A stretch of DNA of 38,242 bases from JAJFUG01 sp964386505 (lineage in GTDB: Bacteria; Gemmatimonadota; Glassbacteria; GWA2-58-10), in NCBI GenBank assembly GCA_964386505.1, contig CAYLSM010000013.1, forward strand, positions 1-38,242. Direction: 5' to 3'. A program made the position numbers and the translations under genes. Below are positions 8,229 to 16,494 of the stretch, piece after piece. How positions within the stretch are numbered: the first letter of the stretch is position 1; each line of letters opens with the position of its first letter. The notes beneath the pieces are model-generated. The model did no database searches. It had not been told where the DNA came from and saw only the letters and a list, made by a program, of their open reading frames with translations.

Positions 8229-11219
8229 CTACTTCCCTTTCTCCACCCGAAAAATGGTCTCCTGCCAGGGTCCCAGTTGCACGTGCGTTCCGGGATGTGC
8301 CTGCATGCTGCGCAGGTCGGTGACCGCACCCAGGGGGCTTTCGCCCTTGAGATCGAATTCCACCGGAGTGCTCCCCAGGTTACTGGCATACACCAGCCAG
8401 CCGTCCTGGTATTCTATCCCGCGCACCTCGGCGCCGGTGACCAGGCTGTTGTCCGCACGCACCCCGACCACCGGGCGGTGAAGACCGGCACGTTCGGCCA
8501 GGGGCTCCAGGAGACGGTGGTAGCCGTCGGGATCGAGCGTGGCGGCCAGGTAATACAGACGGCCCTGGCCGTGCGTGACCAGCACCAGACCAGGCTTAGC
8601 GTCCTCGAAACGCGCCAGGACCCTGTTCTTCCCGGGTTCGAGGCTTTGCACGAGCCCGCCGGTCGGTATGGCAAAATTCTTCCCGCTGAAAATATCAGTC
8701 GGCTCGACTGTCATCCTACGGCGCACCTCGCCGTAGATAAGGGCCTGGGTGATGCTCTGGTCGTAGTTCTGCACGATCTCACCCTCTCCCACGACCTGGG
8801 GGAGAGTGACCTCCTTGATTTTTAATCCCAAACCGGCAATTCCGTCGTTGCTGCGGGCGTACTGGTCGAACAGGAAACTCTCCGGCACGACCAGCGCCGT
8901 GCCGCCGCGCTCCACATAGCTGAGAATCGCCTGGGTGACCTCCGGAGGGATATACTTCACCGCCGGAACAAGCAGCAGACGGCAGCGGTCCAGTTTGCCG
9001 GCGAGGACCTGGCGCTCGGTCACGAACCCAACTCGTGATCCAAGGCAGCGCGCGCCCTCCCAGACCTTGCCCAGGGTTTCGAGGTAGGGGGTGACCCCGG
9101 CGCGGTGAAGGTCGGGCGGCACCTGGACTATGCTGGTTTTGGAGTAGAGGAGCATAATTTCCGGCTCCGGGCCGTAGAACGCCGCGATCTCATTGTTCAG
9201 ACGGCGCACGTCCAGGGACAGCCGCAGGATGTCATCAATGTCTCCCAGGCTGATATCCCAGCTCGTGAGTACCGAGCTGTAGGCGTCGTTCGGGTACTCC
9301 GGATTGGTGGAGTCCCACTTGTACTTGGCCAGGGTGGACTTGCCGTGCAGGAAATGCAGCAGCGTGTTGTGCACGTTGCCTCCGGCCTCCGGCTCCACCA
9401 TGACCATGCGCCGGTCCGCCAGTGAGGGCATCAGGTCGCTGAAAATGAGCGAGTGGCCGGATTCGTTCAGGATCACGTCGTCCACCTCGTTCACGATCAG
9501 CTCTTCATCGATTCCGGTGGTGCTATTGCTGGAGGACAGCATGCTGCTGGTCCCTCCGGCGCAGATCGGGACCTGCGGGTCGAGCTTGCGCATCTCGGAC
9601 TTGATCCATTTCATGTGGTCCGTGAAGCGCCGGTTGTTGAACAGGGCCCAGTCGTACCAGGCGGCGCGGTTGATGTCCGGCAGCGGGGCCGCGTTCTTGC
9701 ACTCCGGCGCCCGGATGGCGTCCCAGTCCCCGTATGTCGTGCCCCAGGCCGTATTCACTTTGTCGAGCGCACCGTACTTGTCCTGCAGCCACTGACGGAA
9801 CATCTGCTGGCTCCGGTCGCAGTAGCAGATATACATCAGCTCGTAGCCCATAATGTCGTAGAGCAGGTCCGGGTTGCGTTTCCAGCGCTCGGCAGCGCCT
9901 TTCATGTACTCGAGAATGGCCTCTTTCACGTGGTCGCTTTCCAGGCAGATCACCACATTTTCCTTTTTGCCGCCCATGGACCAGCGGTCCTTGATCAGGT
10001 GACCGCACCAGCCGTCCCAGCCCACGCGGTGCGTGTCGGGATACTTGTGGAAAGTCTCGTACAGCGGGGTCGATTCCAGGTCGAAACGGGAAGCGCCGCC
10101 CACGGTGTAGCTTTCGAGGACATGATCGTAAGGCCCGAAATACTGGCGCAGCGACCTGTCGATATGACCGTGCATCGCGTAGAGAATCACCGGTTCCCCG
10201 TCACTGTAACGGAAGAAGCCGTCCCGGATGGGCAGGCCCTTGAGCGGCGGGTAGGGCTGCGCGTACATGACCTGCTTGTCGAGCGGCGGAGCGCTGCTGC
10301 CCGAGGCGAGGACCGAATCGATCTGGTCGGCGGCGCGCGTGCAGGATGCGATCACGAACTCCAGGATTCCGCTTTCCTGCCTTTCGCTCTGGTACCAGAC
10401 GAGCTGGCGCCGGTCCTCCAGTCCGATCCGGGCGGTGATGAGCGGGACCCGCCAGTAAAGCGTGAACCAGCCTGCCGCCTCGGCGCGGTCCACGGCCTGG
10501 CTCAGCCGCTTGACCGCCGCGTCGGCTCTTTCCCTGAGAGCGGCGATCCCTGGTTCCGGCACCAGGCTCTCGAACGGGGTGGCCAGGCGCGTGCGGATAA
10601 CCGTGTTGTCCACAGTCACGATGCAATCGCGCTGGCTCACCCGCGAGGTGGTGGCCTGGCTTTCCTCGCCGCTCACCAGGCGCAGGTTGTCCAGGTACAG
10701 CTTGCCGTTCACCCCACCGAATTCGAGTCGGAACCGTCGGATACGGTCCAGGGCGAGCGGACGGTCGTTGTTTTCGACCATCGCTTTGCCCAGATCGAAT
10801 TCATAGTGGTTCCAGCCCGGGTTGAGGTAGAGTTTTTGCGAGCCGCGGTAGCTCTGGCCGAAAGTCTCCGCCTGCTCGTCATCCCCGAGCTCGTCGAAAA
10901 TCCAGAACGAGGCGAAACGCACCTTGTCCGAGGGACTGAAAATGTCGAAGCGCAGGTAGTCGTAGTGCGACCAGTCGCGGGGTAGGGACTCGCTTTGCAG
11001 AGTGCGCTCCTGCCGGCTGGACAGATCGAGCACCAGACAGCCCTGGCCGTGGGAGACGCTGTCGGAGCCGAGGCTTACCGGACCGCTCCATTTGGCGAGC
11101 GAGCCGGCCGACTCGAAATCGTCCAGGACCAGGGTTTCCCCGGCGGCTGTCCCGCACCCGCTGAATAAGGTCAGAGCGGTGCAGAGAAGTGCGATCGATA
11201 TGTATGTATAAATTTTCAT
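8229..11219 (-). CDS. GH42-like glycoside hydrolase, lipoprotein (copy A)
   Basis: The frame is open to 11291, but the ATG at 11219 begins a lipoprotein signal peptide (hydrophobic residues 6-19, then FSGC with Cys22) and has AAGG upstream, giving 996 residues. Residues about 27-185 form a CBM11/CIA30-type sandwich (VLDDFES, LYLDNLRLVSGEE). Residues about 330-690 resemble the GH42 TIM barrel: YELMYICYCDRSQQMF, with WLQDKYG and VNTAWG, matches the region around the family's acid/base Glu (candidate Glu460), and MVEPEAGG the nucleophile region (candidate Glu611). Residues about 700-830 resemble the glutaminase-like trimerisation domain (LLVPAVKYI, RGGTALVVPESFL). The usual Asn before the acid/base Glu is Tyr here, so activity is uncertain. 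It is the downstream member of a tandem pair and likely a surface glycosidase. Confidence 0.85.
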   Translation of the reverse strand: MKIYTYISIALLCTALTLFSGCGTAAGETLVLDDFESAGSLAKWSGPVSLGSDSVSHGQGCLVLDLSSRQERTLQSESLPRDWSHYDYLRFDIFSPSDKVRFASFWIFDELGDDEQAETFGQSYRGSQKLYLNPGWNHYEFDLGKAMVENNDRPLALDRIRRFRLEFGGVNGKLYLDNLRLVSGEESQATTSRVSQRDCIVTVDNTVIRTRLATPFESLVPEPGIAALRERADAAVKRLSQAVDRAEAAGWFTLYWRVPLITARIGLEDRRQLVWYQSERQESGILEFVIASCTRAADQIDSVLASGSSAPPLDKQVMYAQPYPPLKGLPIRDGFFRYSDGEPVILYAMHGHIDRSLRQYFGPYDHVLESYTVGGASRFDLESTPLYETFHKYPDTHRVGWDGWCGHLIKDRWSMGGKKENVVICLESDHVKEAILEYMKGAAERWKRNPDLLYDIMGYELMYICYCDRSQQMFRQWLQDKYGALDKVNTAWGTTYGDWDAIRAPECKNAAPLPDINRAAWYDWALFNNRRFTDHMKWIKSEMRKLDPQVPICAGGTSSMLSSSNSTTGIDEELIVNEVDDVILNESGHSLIFSDLMPSLADRRMVMVEPEAGGNVHNTLLHFLHGKSTLAKYKWDSTNPEYPNDAYSSVLTSWDISLGDIDDILRLSLDVRRLNNEIAAFYGPEPEIMLLYSKTSIVQVPPDLHRAGVTPYLETLGKVWEGARCLGSRVGFVTERQVLAGKLDRCRLLLVPAVKYIPPEVTQAILSYVERGGTALVVPESFLFDQYARSNDGIAGLGLKIKEVTLPQVVGEGEIVQNYDQSITQALIYGEVRRRMTVEPTDIFSGKNFAIPTGGLVQSLEPGKNRVLARFEDAKPGLVLVTHGQGRLYYLAATLDPDGYHRLLEPLAERAGLHRPVVGVRADNSLVTGAEVRGIEYQDGWLVYASNLGSTPVEFDLKGESPLGAVTDLRSMQAHPGTHVQLGPWQETIFRVEKGK

Positions 11220-11287
11220 ATACCTTGCCTTCAGGAGTGAGATAATGGTTTTCCCCTTTGACGAACGTCCCTTCCAGGGGCCGGCGC

Positions 11288-14200
11288 TCAATGCGAAACC
11301 GGCTTCTCGATCTTGAAAATGGTCTCCTGCCAGGGTCCGAGGCTCACATGCGTACCGGTAAGTTTCTTCTGGCTGCGCAGGTCGGTGACCGTGCCCAGAG
11401 GGGCGGCGCCTTTCAGGTCGAATTCCAGTGTCTGGCCTCCCAGGTTGCAGGCGTAGACCAGGTAGTCCGTGAGGCGCTCCACGCCGCGGACCTCGGCCCC
11501 GGTGAGAAGCGAGCCCTCTGGGTTCACGGCGGTGACCGGACGGTTGAGGCCGGTGAGCCTGGCCAGGGGCTCGAAGAGGCGGTGGTAGCTCTCAGGGCCG
11601 AGCGGTGAGGCCAGGTAGTAGAGCCGCCCCGAGCCAATCCGCTCAAGAACGAGGCCCGGGTCGCCATTGGCCAGGGTGGCCAGCACCTCGCCAGCGCCGG
11701 GATCGAGTTTCTGCAGCAGGCCCTCGGCCTCCAGGCTGACAGCCGCGCCGCCCGAGAAAATATCCTTGCCTGTTGTCTGCATCGTGTTGCGCGCGTTACC
11801 GTAGACCACACTCTGCGAGGTGCTCATGTCGTAGTTGCGCACGTTTTCGCCGCGGCCCAGCCGCTCGGGCAGGCTGACCGACTGCACTTTCAGACCGAAC
11901 GCGCTCAGACGGTCGCTCTCGTGGGCGTACTGGTCGAACAGGAAACTTTCCGGGATCACCACCGCCGTACCGCCGGCGCGGACATAGGCCGCCACCGAAT
12001 CGGCCACCTCGGGCAGTATGTACTTGGCCGCCGGGACCACCAGCAGCTTGAACCGGCCGAGTTTACCCGCCAGAATCTGCTTTTCGGAGACAAAGCCCAC
12101 CCGGCAGCCCAGGCAGCGCGCGCCTTCCCAGGCTTTGCCCAGGGCCTCCAGGTAGGGTGTCCGCCCGGCTGAGGCCAGTTCGGGCGGGACCTGTACGATG
12201 CTTGTCTTGGAGTACAGGATCGCCACCTCGGGGTCGGGGCGCATGAACTCGGCGATCTCTCCGCTCAGGCGGCGCACGTCCAGGCCGAGGCGCAGCACCC
12301 CGGCCACGTCGCTCATCGGTATATTCCAACTGTGCGGGATCGAGACCCCGTCCATGCTGTGGAACTCGCGGCTGATCGTACGCGCCCACCACCACTTGGC
12401 GATAGCGCTCTTGCCGTGCAGAATCTGCAGCAGGATGCCGTTGGCGTTGCCAGCCATCTCAGGGTCGCCCATAACTTTTTTCTTGTCGCTCAGGCTGGTG
12501 AACAGGTCGCTGAAAATGGCGCCGTGCCCCGATTCATTCAGGATCACGTCATCCACCTCGTTGATTATCAACTCCTCGTCGATGCCCGAGGTGCTGTTGG
12601 AGGCGGATAGCATGCTGCTCGTGCCGCCGGCGCAGATCGCCACCGAGGGGTCGAGTTTCTGCATCTCTTGCTTGACCCAGATCATGTGGTCGGTGAAACG
12701 GCGGTTGTTGAACAAGGTCCAGTCGTACCAGGAGGCGCGGTTGACATCCGGCAGGGGCGCGGCGTTTTTGGTCTCAGGTGCGCGCACCTGGTCGAATGAC
12801 TTGTAGTCCGTGCGCCAGACGGTATTGAGCTTGGCTGGATTGCCGTACTTGTCTTTCAGCCAGTCGCGAAACATCTGCTGGCTGCGGTCGCAGTAGCAGA
12901 TATACATCAGCTCGTAGGCCATGATGTTGTACAGCAGGTTCGGGTTGCTTTTCCATTCCAGATAGTGCTCCCGCATGTACTCTTTCAGAGCTTCCTTGAT
13001 ATGCGGGCTTTCCAGGCAGATCACCACGTTCTCTTTCTTGCCGCCCATAGACCACTGATCTTTGATCAGGTGGCCGCACCAGCCGTCCCAGCCCACACGG
13101 TGGGTGTCGGGATACTTGTGAAACGCCCGGTAGACTGGGCTTTCCTCGATGTTGTAGCGCGAGCCTCCGCCCACGGTGTAGCTTTCCAGACGGTGGGTGT
13201 AGGGTGCGAAATAGTCCAGCAGCGGGCCGCTGTCCACCAGAAGCATTCCCAGCACGATCACTGGCCTGTCACGGTCATCCCGGAAGAAACCATCATGCTG
13301 GGGAAGGCCGCGCAGCTTCGGATAGGGCGGCACGTAGAATGCCTGCGGATTGACATCGTCTTCCGGCTCCTCGATCTGCCCGCGATCCTGGGCGCTTAGC
13401 AGTCCACTCACTTTTTCGCGTGTCTCGCGGCAGGATCGGATCACGTAATCCAGAATCTCCTTTTCCTTCTCCGGGCTCTGGAACCAGACCAGCTTGCTGC
13501 GGATATCCAGCCCCACCTGGGCTGTGATGAGCGGTATCTGCCAGTAGAGGGTTGCATAACCCATCATTTTGGCGGCGTCCACCTCGCGCTGAAGAAGTTC
13601 CACCTCGCGGCGGGCGGACTCGCGCAGGGCCAGGATTTCGGCCGGGCGCTTGAGCTGGTCCTCCGGGCCGTACAGCTCGGGGTAGACATAGCGGTCGATC
13701 ACGGTGACCCGGCAGTCCCAGGGATCGGTTTTCGAGGCCGAGGCGGCCTCCTCCTCGCCCGAGGTCAGGCGCAGGTTGTCCAGGTACAAGGCCCCGGCGT
13801 TCATCCCGCCCAGGCTCAGGCGCAGGCTGCGGATGCAGCTTATGTCCAGGTTGCACGCTCCGCTTTCCAGGCGCAGCGAGTGCAGGTCGAACTGGAAATG
13901 GTTCCAGCCGGCGTTGAGCACGATTTTCTCGCCCCGGTAGGAGGTGCCGCGGAATTCGGCGTCATCCGCGCTGCCGGTGGCCGCGTCGAAAATCTGTATC
14001 TCTCCGATCTCCACCGTGCCGGAGGGGTTGAAGATATCGAAGCGCAGCCACTGCCAGGCGCTCCAGTCGTTGACAGGGAACTTGTCGGTAAACAGGAAAC
14101 GGTTGAGCGGATCGGTAAGGTCGATTTTCAGGCTCCTGGCTCCGTGGGCCACATTATCTGTGCTCAGCGTGAGTTTGCCCTGCCAGTGCCCCAGGGAGGC

Positions 14201-14302
14201 CTCCGACTCGAAATCATCCAGCAGGAGGGTTTTCGCCTGGAGCGCGGGGGCGAGCGCCAGGCCGATCAACAGTGTCAGCACGAACAAAGGTTTGAGCTTC
14301 AT
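11288..14302 (-). CDS. GH42-like glycoside hydrolase, exported (copy B)
   Basis: A paralogue of the downstream gene at 8229-11219, with 68 bases between them. The frame runs to 14359, but the ATG at 14302 follows AGGAAAGGA and starts a clear signal peptide (cleavage after LQA near residue 23), giving 1004 residues. Unlike its partner it has no lipobox Cys, so it is probably released into the periplasm or medium. Domain order is the same: N-terminal CBM11/CIA30-like sandwich (LLLDDFES, LYLDNLRLTSGEE), GH42-like barrel with YELMYICYCDRSQQMF and a WLKDKYG segment, a nucleophile-region DPEMAG where the partner has EPEAGG, and a trimerisation-like domain (RAGGTAVVIPESFL). A beta-galactosidase-type activity is inferred from distant family resemblance. 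Confidence 0.85.
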   Translation of the reverse strand: MKLKPLFVLTLLIGLALAPALQAKTLLLDDFESEASLGHWQGKLTLSTDNVAHGARSLKIDLTDPLNRFLFTDKFPVNDWSAWQWLRFDIFNPSGTVEIGEIQIFDAATGSADDAEFRGTSYRGEKIVLNAGWNHFQFDLHSLRLESGACNLDISCIRSLRLSLGGMNAGALYLDNLRLTSGEEEAASASKTDPWDCRVTVIDRYVYPELYGPEDQLKRPAEILALRESARREVELLQREVDAAKMMGYATLYWQIPLITAQVGLDIRSKLVWFQSPEKEKEILDYVIRSCRETREKVSGLLSAQDRGQIEEPEDDVNPQAFYVPPYPKLRGLPQHDGFFRDDRDRPVIVLGMLLVDSGPLLDYFAPYTHRLESYTVGGGSRYNIEESPVYRAFHKYPDTHRVGWDGWCGHLIKDQWSMGGKKENVVICLESPHIKEALKEYMREHYLEWKSNPNLLYNIMAYELMYICYCDRSQQMFRDWLKDKYGNPAKLNTVWRTDYKSFDQVRAPETKNAAPLPDVNRASWYDWTLFNNRRFTDHMIWVKQEMQKLDPSVAICAGGTSSMLSASNSTSGIDEELIINEVDDVILNESGHGAIFSDLFTSLSDKKKVMGDPEMAGNANGILLQILHGKSAIAKWWWARTISREFHSMDGVSIPHSWNIPMSDVAGVLRLGLDVRRLSGEIAEFMRPDPEVAILYSKTSIVQVPPELASAGRTPYLEALGKAWEGARCLGCRVGFVSEKQILAGKLGRFKLLVVPAAKYILPEVADSVAAYVRAGGTAVVIPESFLFDQYAHESDRLSAFGLKVQSVSLPERLGRGENVRNYDMSTSQSVVYGNARNTMQTTGKDIFSGGAAVSLEAEGLLQKLDPGAGEVLATLANGDPGLVLERIGSGRLYYLASPLGPESYHRLFEPLARLTGLNRPVTAVNPEGSLLTGAEVRGVERLTDYLVYACNLGGQTLEFDLKGAAPLGTVTDLRSQKKLTGTHVSLGPWQETIFKIEKPVSH

Positions 14303-14356
14303 GGAGGTTTTCCTTTCCTGGGGCCGGATCGGTTGGGGTATGGTGTTGTTGATTCG

Positions 14357-14384
14357 CATTTTCGGGAAAGTGTTTACGAAAATG
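14357..14384. promoter_or_regulatory. Inverted repeat, candidate operator
   Basis: CATTTTCG (14357-14364) and CGAAAATG (14377-14384) form perfect 8-base arms separated by 12 bases, 55 bases upstream of the GH42-like copy B start and in the shared divergent region. The centre-to-centre distance of 20 bases (two helix turns) suits a dimeric regulator. The regulator is not in the window. Confidence 0.4.
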
Positions 14385-14523
14385 AGAATGACTGTTGCGG
14401 TACGGGCGGCTTATCTTACTGTCCGGCAAGCAAAAGCATCCGCCCAGCCGGATATGTCTCTTTTTCAGCAATTACCGGGCCTTGCCCTGCGCCGTTTTTC
14501 CTGCTGGAAACGGCTCACGCGAC

Positions 14524-14552
14524 TTGCCGAATCCGGGGAATTGGCCTATACT
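14524..14552 (+). promoter_or_regulatory. Sigma70-type promoter for the symporter
   Basis: TTGCCG (14524-14529), a 17-base spacer and TATACT (14547-14552). The match is 4/6 and 5/6 to the consensus, with optimal spacing. The predicted transcript would have a leader of roughly 58 bases before the ATG at 14617. Confidence 0.5.
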
Positions 14553-14616
14553 TGTGCTTTCGACTGCGGCTCTCCCATCGACCCCGGACATACACCTACC
14601 CAGAGCGAGGATTGGC

Positions 14617-16329
14617 ATGCAGAGCTTGAACATATACGATTACCTGGTCCTGGCCGTCTATATGCTGATGATGGTCTGGATTGGGTTCTATTTCACCGGG
14701 CGGATGAAAAGCGACTCCGACTATTTCCGGGCCGGCAACAGCCTGACCTGGTGGATCGCCGCGCTGTCGGCCTACATGAGCGCGTTCAGCAGCTACATGT
14801 TCACCGGCGGGGCCGGGCTGGTCTACCAGGAGGGCATCACCGGGGCGGTCATCCTCTGGTTCACCGGGTTGGCCATCTTCACCGGCTATCTGGTGTTTGC
14901 CAAGCTCTGGCGGAGAAGCAGGGTGACTACGGTGCTGGAATTCCTGGAAGAACGGTTCAATCTGGTCACGCACCAGGTGGCGAGCTGGGTCTACATCCCG
15001 CTTTACATAGTCTACTGCGGCGTTGTGCTCTACTCGCTGGGGATTTTCATCTCCTCGGCCCTGGGGCTGGACATTTTCCTAATCATCTGGGTCAGCGCCC
15101 TGGTGATCCTGCTCTACACCATCCTGGGCGGTGTCTGGGCCGTGAGCATGACCGACACGATCCAGTTCCTGTTCCTTTTGCCGATCTGCCTGCTGCTCAT
15201 CCCTCTGTCGCTGCTCGAGGTCCATGGCCCCCTGGCCCTGGTGCATAACACCCCCGCCAATTATTTTCACTTTCCCAGTGCGCATTATCCCTGGTACTGG
15301 CTGATCGGCTACCTGATCCTGCTGATCCACGGCCAGAACACCAACCCCATCGCCCAGCGTTATTTCAGCGTGCGCGACGAGGCCGAGGCGCGTAAAGTGG
15401 CGCTGGCCTGCACCGTGCTGTTCACCGTAGGCCTGGTGATCTGGGCCGTGCCGCCGATGGCGGCGCGGGTTCTGTTCCCCGATCTTAGCCAGCTCATCTC
15501 ACTGCCCAACCCTCACGAGGGGGCCTATGTGGCCATCGCCGCGCGGGTGCTGCCGCACGGGCTGCTGGGTCTGCTGGTGGCGGCCATTTTCGCCGCGGCC
15601 ATGTCCTCGGTCTCGGGGGTTTACAACGTGGTTTCGGCCGTGCTGACCCGCGACATAGTGCAGCGTCTGTCGCGGCGCGAGTTCAAGCCCCGTACGCTGC
15701 TGCTGGTGGGGCAGGTTTCCACCCTGATGGTGGGGGCGATCTCGACCCTTATCGGCCTGAAGATGGCATCGGCCGGTGAGGGCTCATTCCGGGTGATGGT
15801 CAAGTTTTCCGCCTTGACCGGCACACCGCTCGCCGCCCCGATGCTCCTGGGATTCCTGTTCCGACGGCCCTCGGCCTGGTCCGGTCTGGTCTCTTTCGTG
15901 ACCAGCGGAGCCGCCGCTATGGTCTTTGCCTTCTGCACACCGCTCAACGCCTGGCTGGCCGGTTTCGGTGAGCCGGTCGCGTTCACGATCACTGTGTTCA
16001 CTATCCTGGGCATCGGTGTGGTCGCATTTTTCACCACAGGCCTGTTCCTGCCCAACAGCCCGGAGGACGAGCGCCGGATCAACGCTTTCTTCACCAAGCT
16101 CGCCACTCCGGTGGATGCAGTCCGCGAGGTCAGCGCCCAGGTGGCCGACCATTCGCCCATGGCCCGTTTCGTCGGGGCGATGACTATGGTCATGGCGTTG
16201 ATGGTGGCGGCTTTCCTGCTCATCCCCGCCACGCCCCGGGACCGCCTGGTCAACCTGATCCTGTTCCTGGTCCTGGCGGTTTTTGGTGTCTGGATGTATC
16301 TGGGGCCGGGAAAGGCGCGCCGGGCATAG
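14617..16329 (+). CDS. Sodium:solute symporter (SSS family)
   Basis: An integral membrane transporter that would couple Na+ entry to uptake of a sugar or other small solute. The start is set at 14617 (GCGAGG at 14605-14610), giving 570 residues and placing the first membrane segment (LVLAVYMLMMVWIGFYFTG) at residues 8-26, as usual for the family; upstream in-frame codons lack an SD. Typical SSS features follow: SDYFRAGNSLTWW after TM1, NTNPIAQRYFSVRDEAEARK in the middle, and a TM8-like AAIFAAAMSSVSGVYNVVSAVLTRD containing the paired Ser residues that contribute to the family's Na2 site. About 13 hydrophobic segments are apparent. The substrate is not readable; the location between exported carbohydrate-active genes suggests a mono- or oligosaccharide or uronate. 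Confidence 0.93.
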   Translation: MQSLNIYDYLVLAVYMLMMVWIGFYFTGRMKSDSDYFRAGNSLTWWIAALSAYMSAFSSYMFTGGAGLVYQEGITGAVILWFTGLAIFTGYLVFAKLWRRSRVTTVLEFLEERFNLVTHQVASWVYIPLYIVYCGVVLYSLGIFISSALGLDIFLIIWVSALVILLYTILGGVWAVSMTDTIQFLFLLPICLLLIPLSLLEVHGPLALVHNTPANYFHFPSAHYPWYWLIGYLILLIHGQNTNPIAQRYFSVRDEAEARKVALACTVLFTVGLVIWAVPPMAARVLFPDLSQLISLPNPHEGAYVAIAARVLPHGLLGLLVAAIFAAAMSSVSGVYNVVSAVLTRDIVQRLSRREFKPRTLLLVGQVSTLMVGAISTLIGLKMASAGEGSFRVMVKFSALTGTPLAAPMLLGFLFRRPSAWSGLVSFVTSGAAAMVFAFCTPLNAWLAGFGEPVAFTITVFTILGIGVVAFFTTGLFLPNSPEDERRINAFFTKLATPVDAVREVSAQVADHSPMARFVGAMTMVMALMVAAFLLIPATPRDRLVNLILFLVLAVFGVWMYLGPGKARRA

Positions 16330-16494
16330 CGTTGAGATTCGCCGGGAACATTCCGCCGGTTACACCGCTTTTTTCTTGCCGTTACGCCCCGGCTGACCGA
16401 TATTAGTTGTTATTCCGGATTATTTAAACCTGTCTGCCCCCCCTTAGGCCGTGTTGCGCGGCCGTCTCGAGCCACCCCATCCAGGAGCACTGAT

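Larger units (their letters stand above)
14303..14616. other. Divergent intergenic control region, 314 bases
   Basis: This region separates the minus-strand GH42-like pair from the plus-strand symporter. It contains an inverted repeat (14357-14384) and a sigma70-type promoter candidate facing the symporter (14524-14552). I see no credible gene in it: the symporter frame extends upstream through it but lacks an SD-supported start until 14617. Confidence 0.7.

Noticed and set aside
9453..10985. Long plus-strand open frame (510 codons) opposite the GH42-like gene, with similar long antisense frames at 1310-2713, 3230-4294 and 16444-18195
   Set aside because: GC-rich coding DNA gives long antisense frames. 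These translations are low-complexity (His/Val/Arg/Gly-rich), lack motifs and ribosome binding sites, and overlap genes with clear families.
11207..11222. TATAAATTTTCATATA as another copy of the AT-rich 16-mer
   Set aside because: It deviates at conserved positions and overlaps the start codon and first codons of the GH42-like lipoprotein, where A/T richness is expected.
16330..16382. Terminator after the symporter (GCCGG/CCGG pairs and a T run)
   Set aside because: Only 4-base stems can be formed before the T run; not convincing.
16376..16404. TTGCCG-17-GATATT as a promoter for the first propeller gene
   Set aside because: The -10 match is weak (4/6) and the region offers several equally poor boxes.
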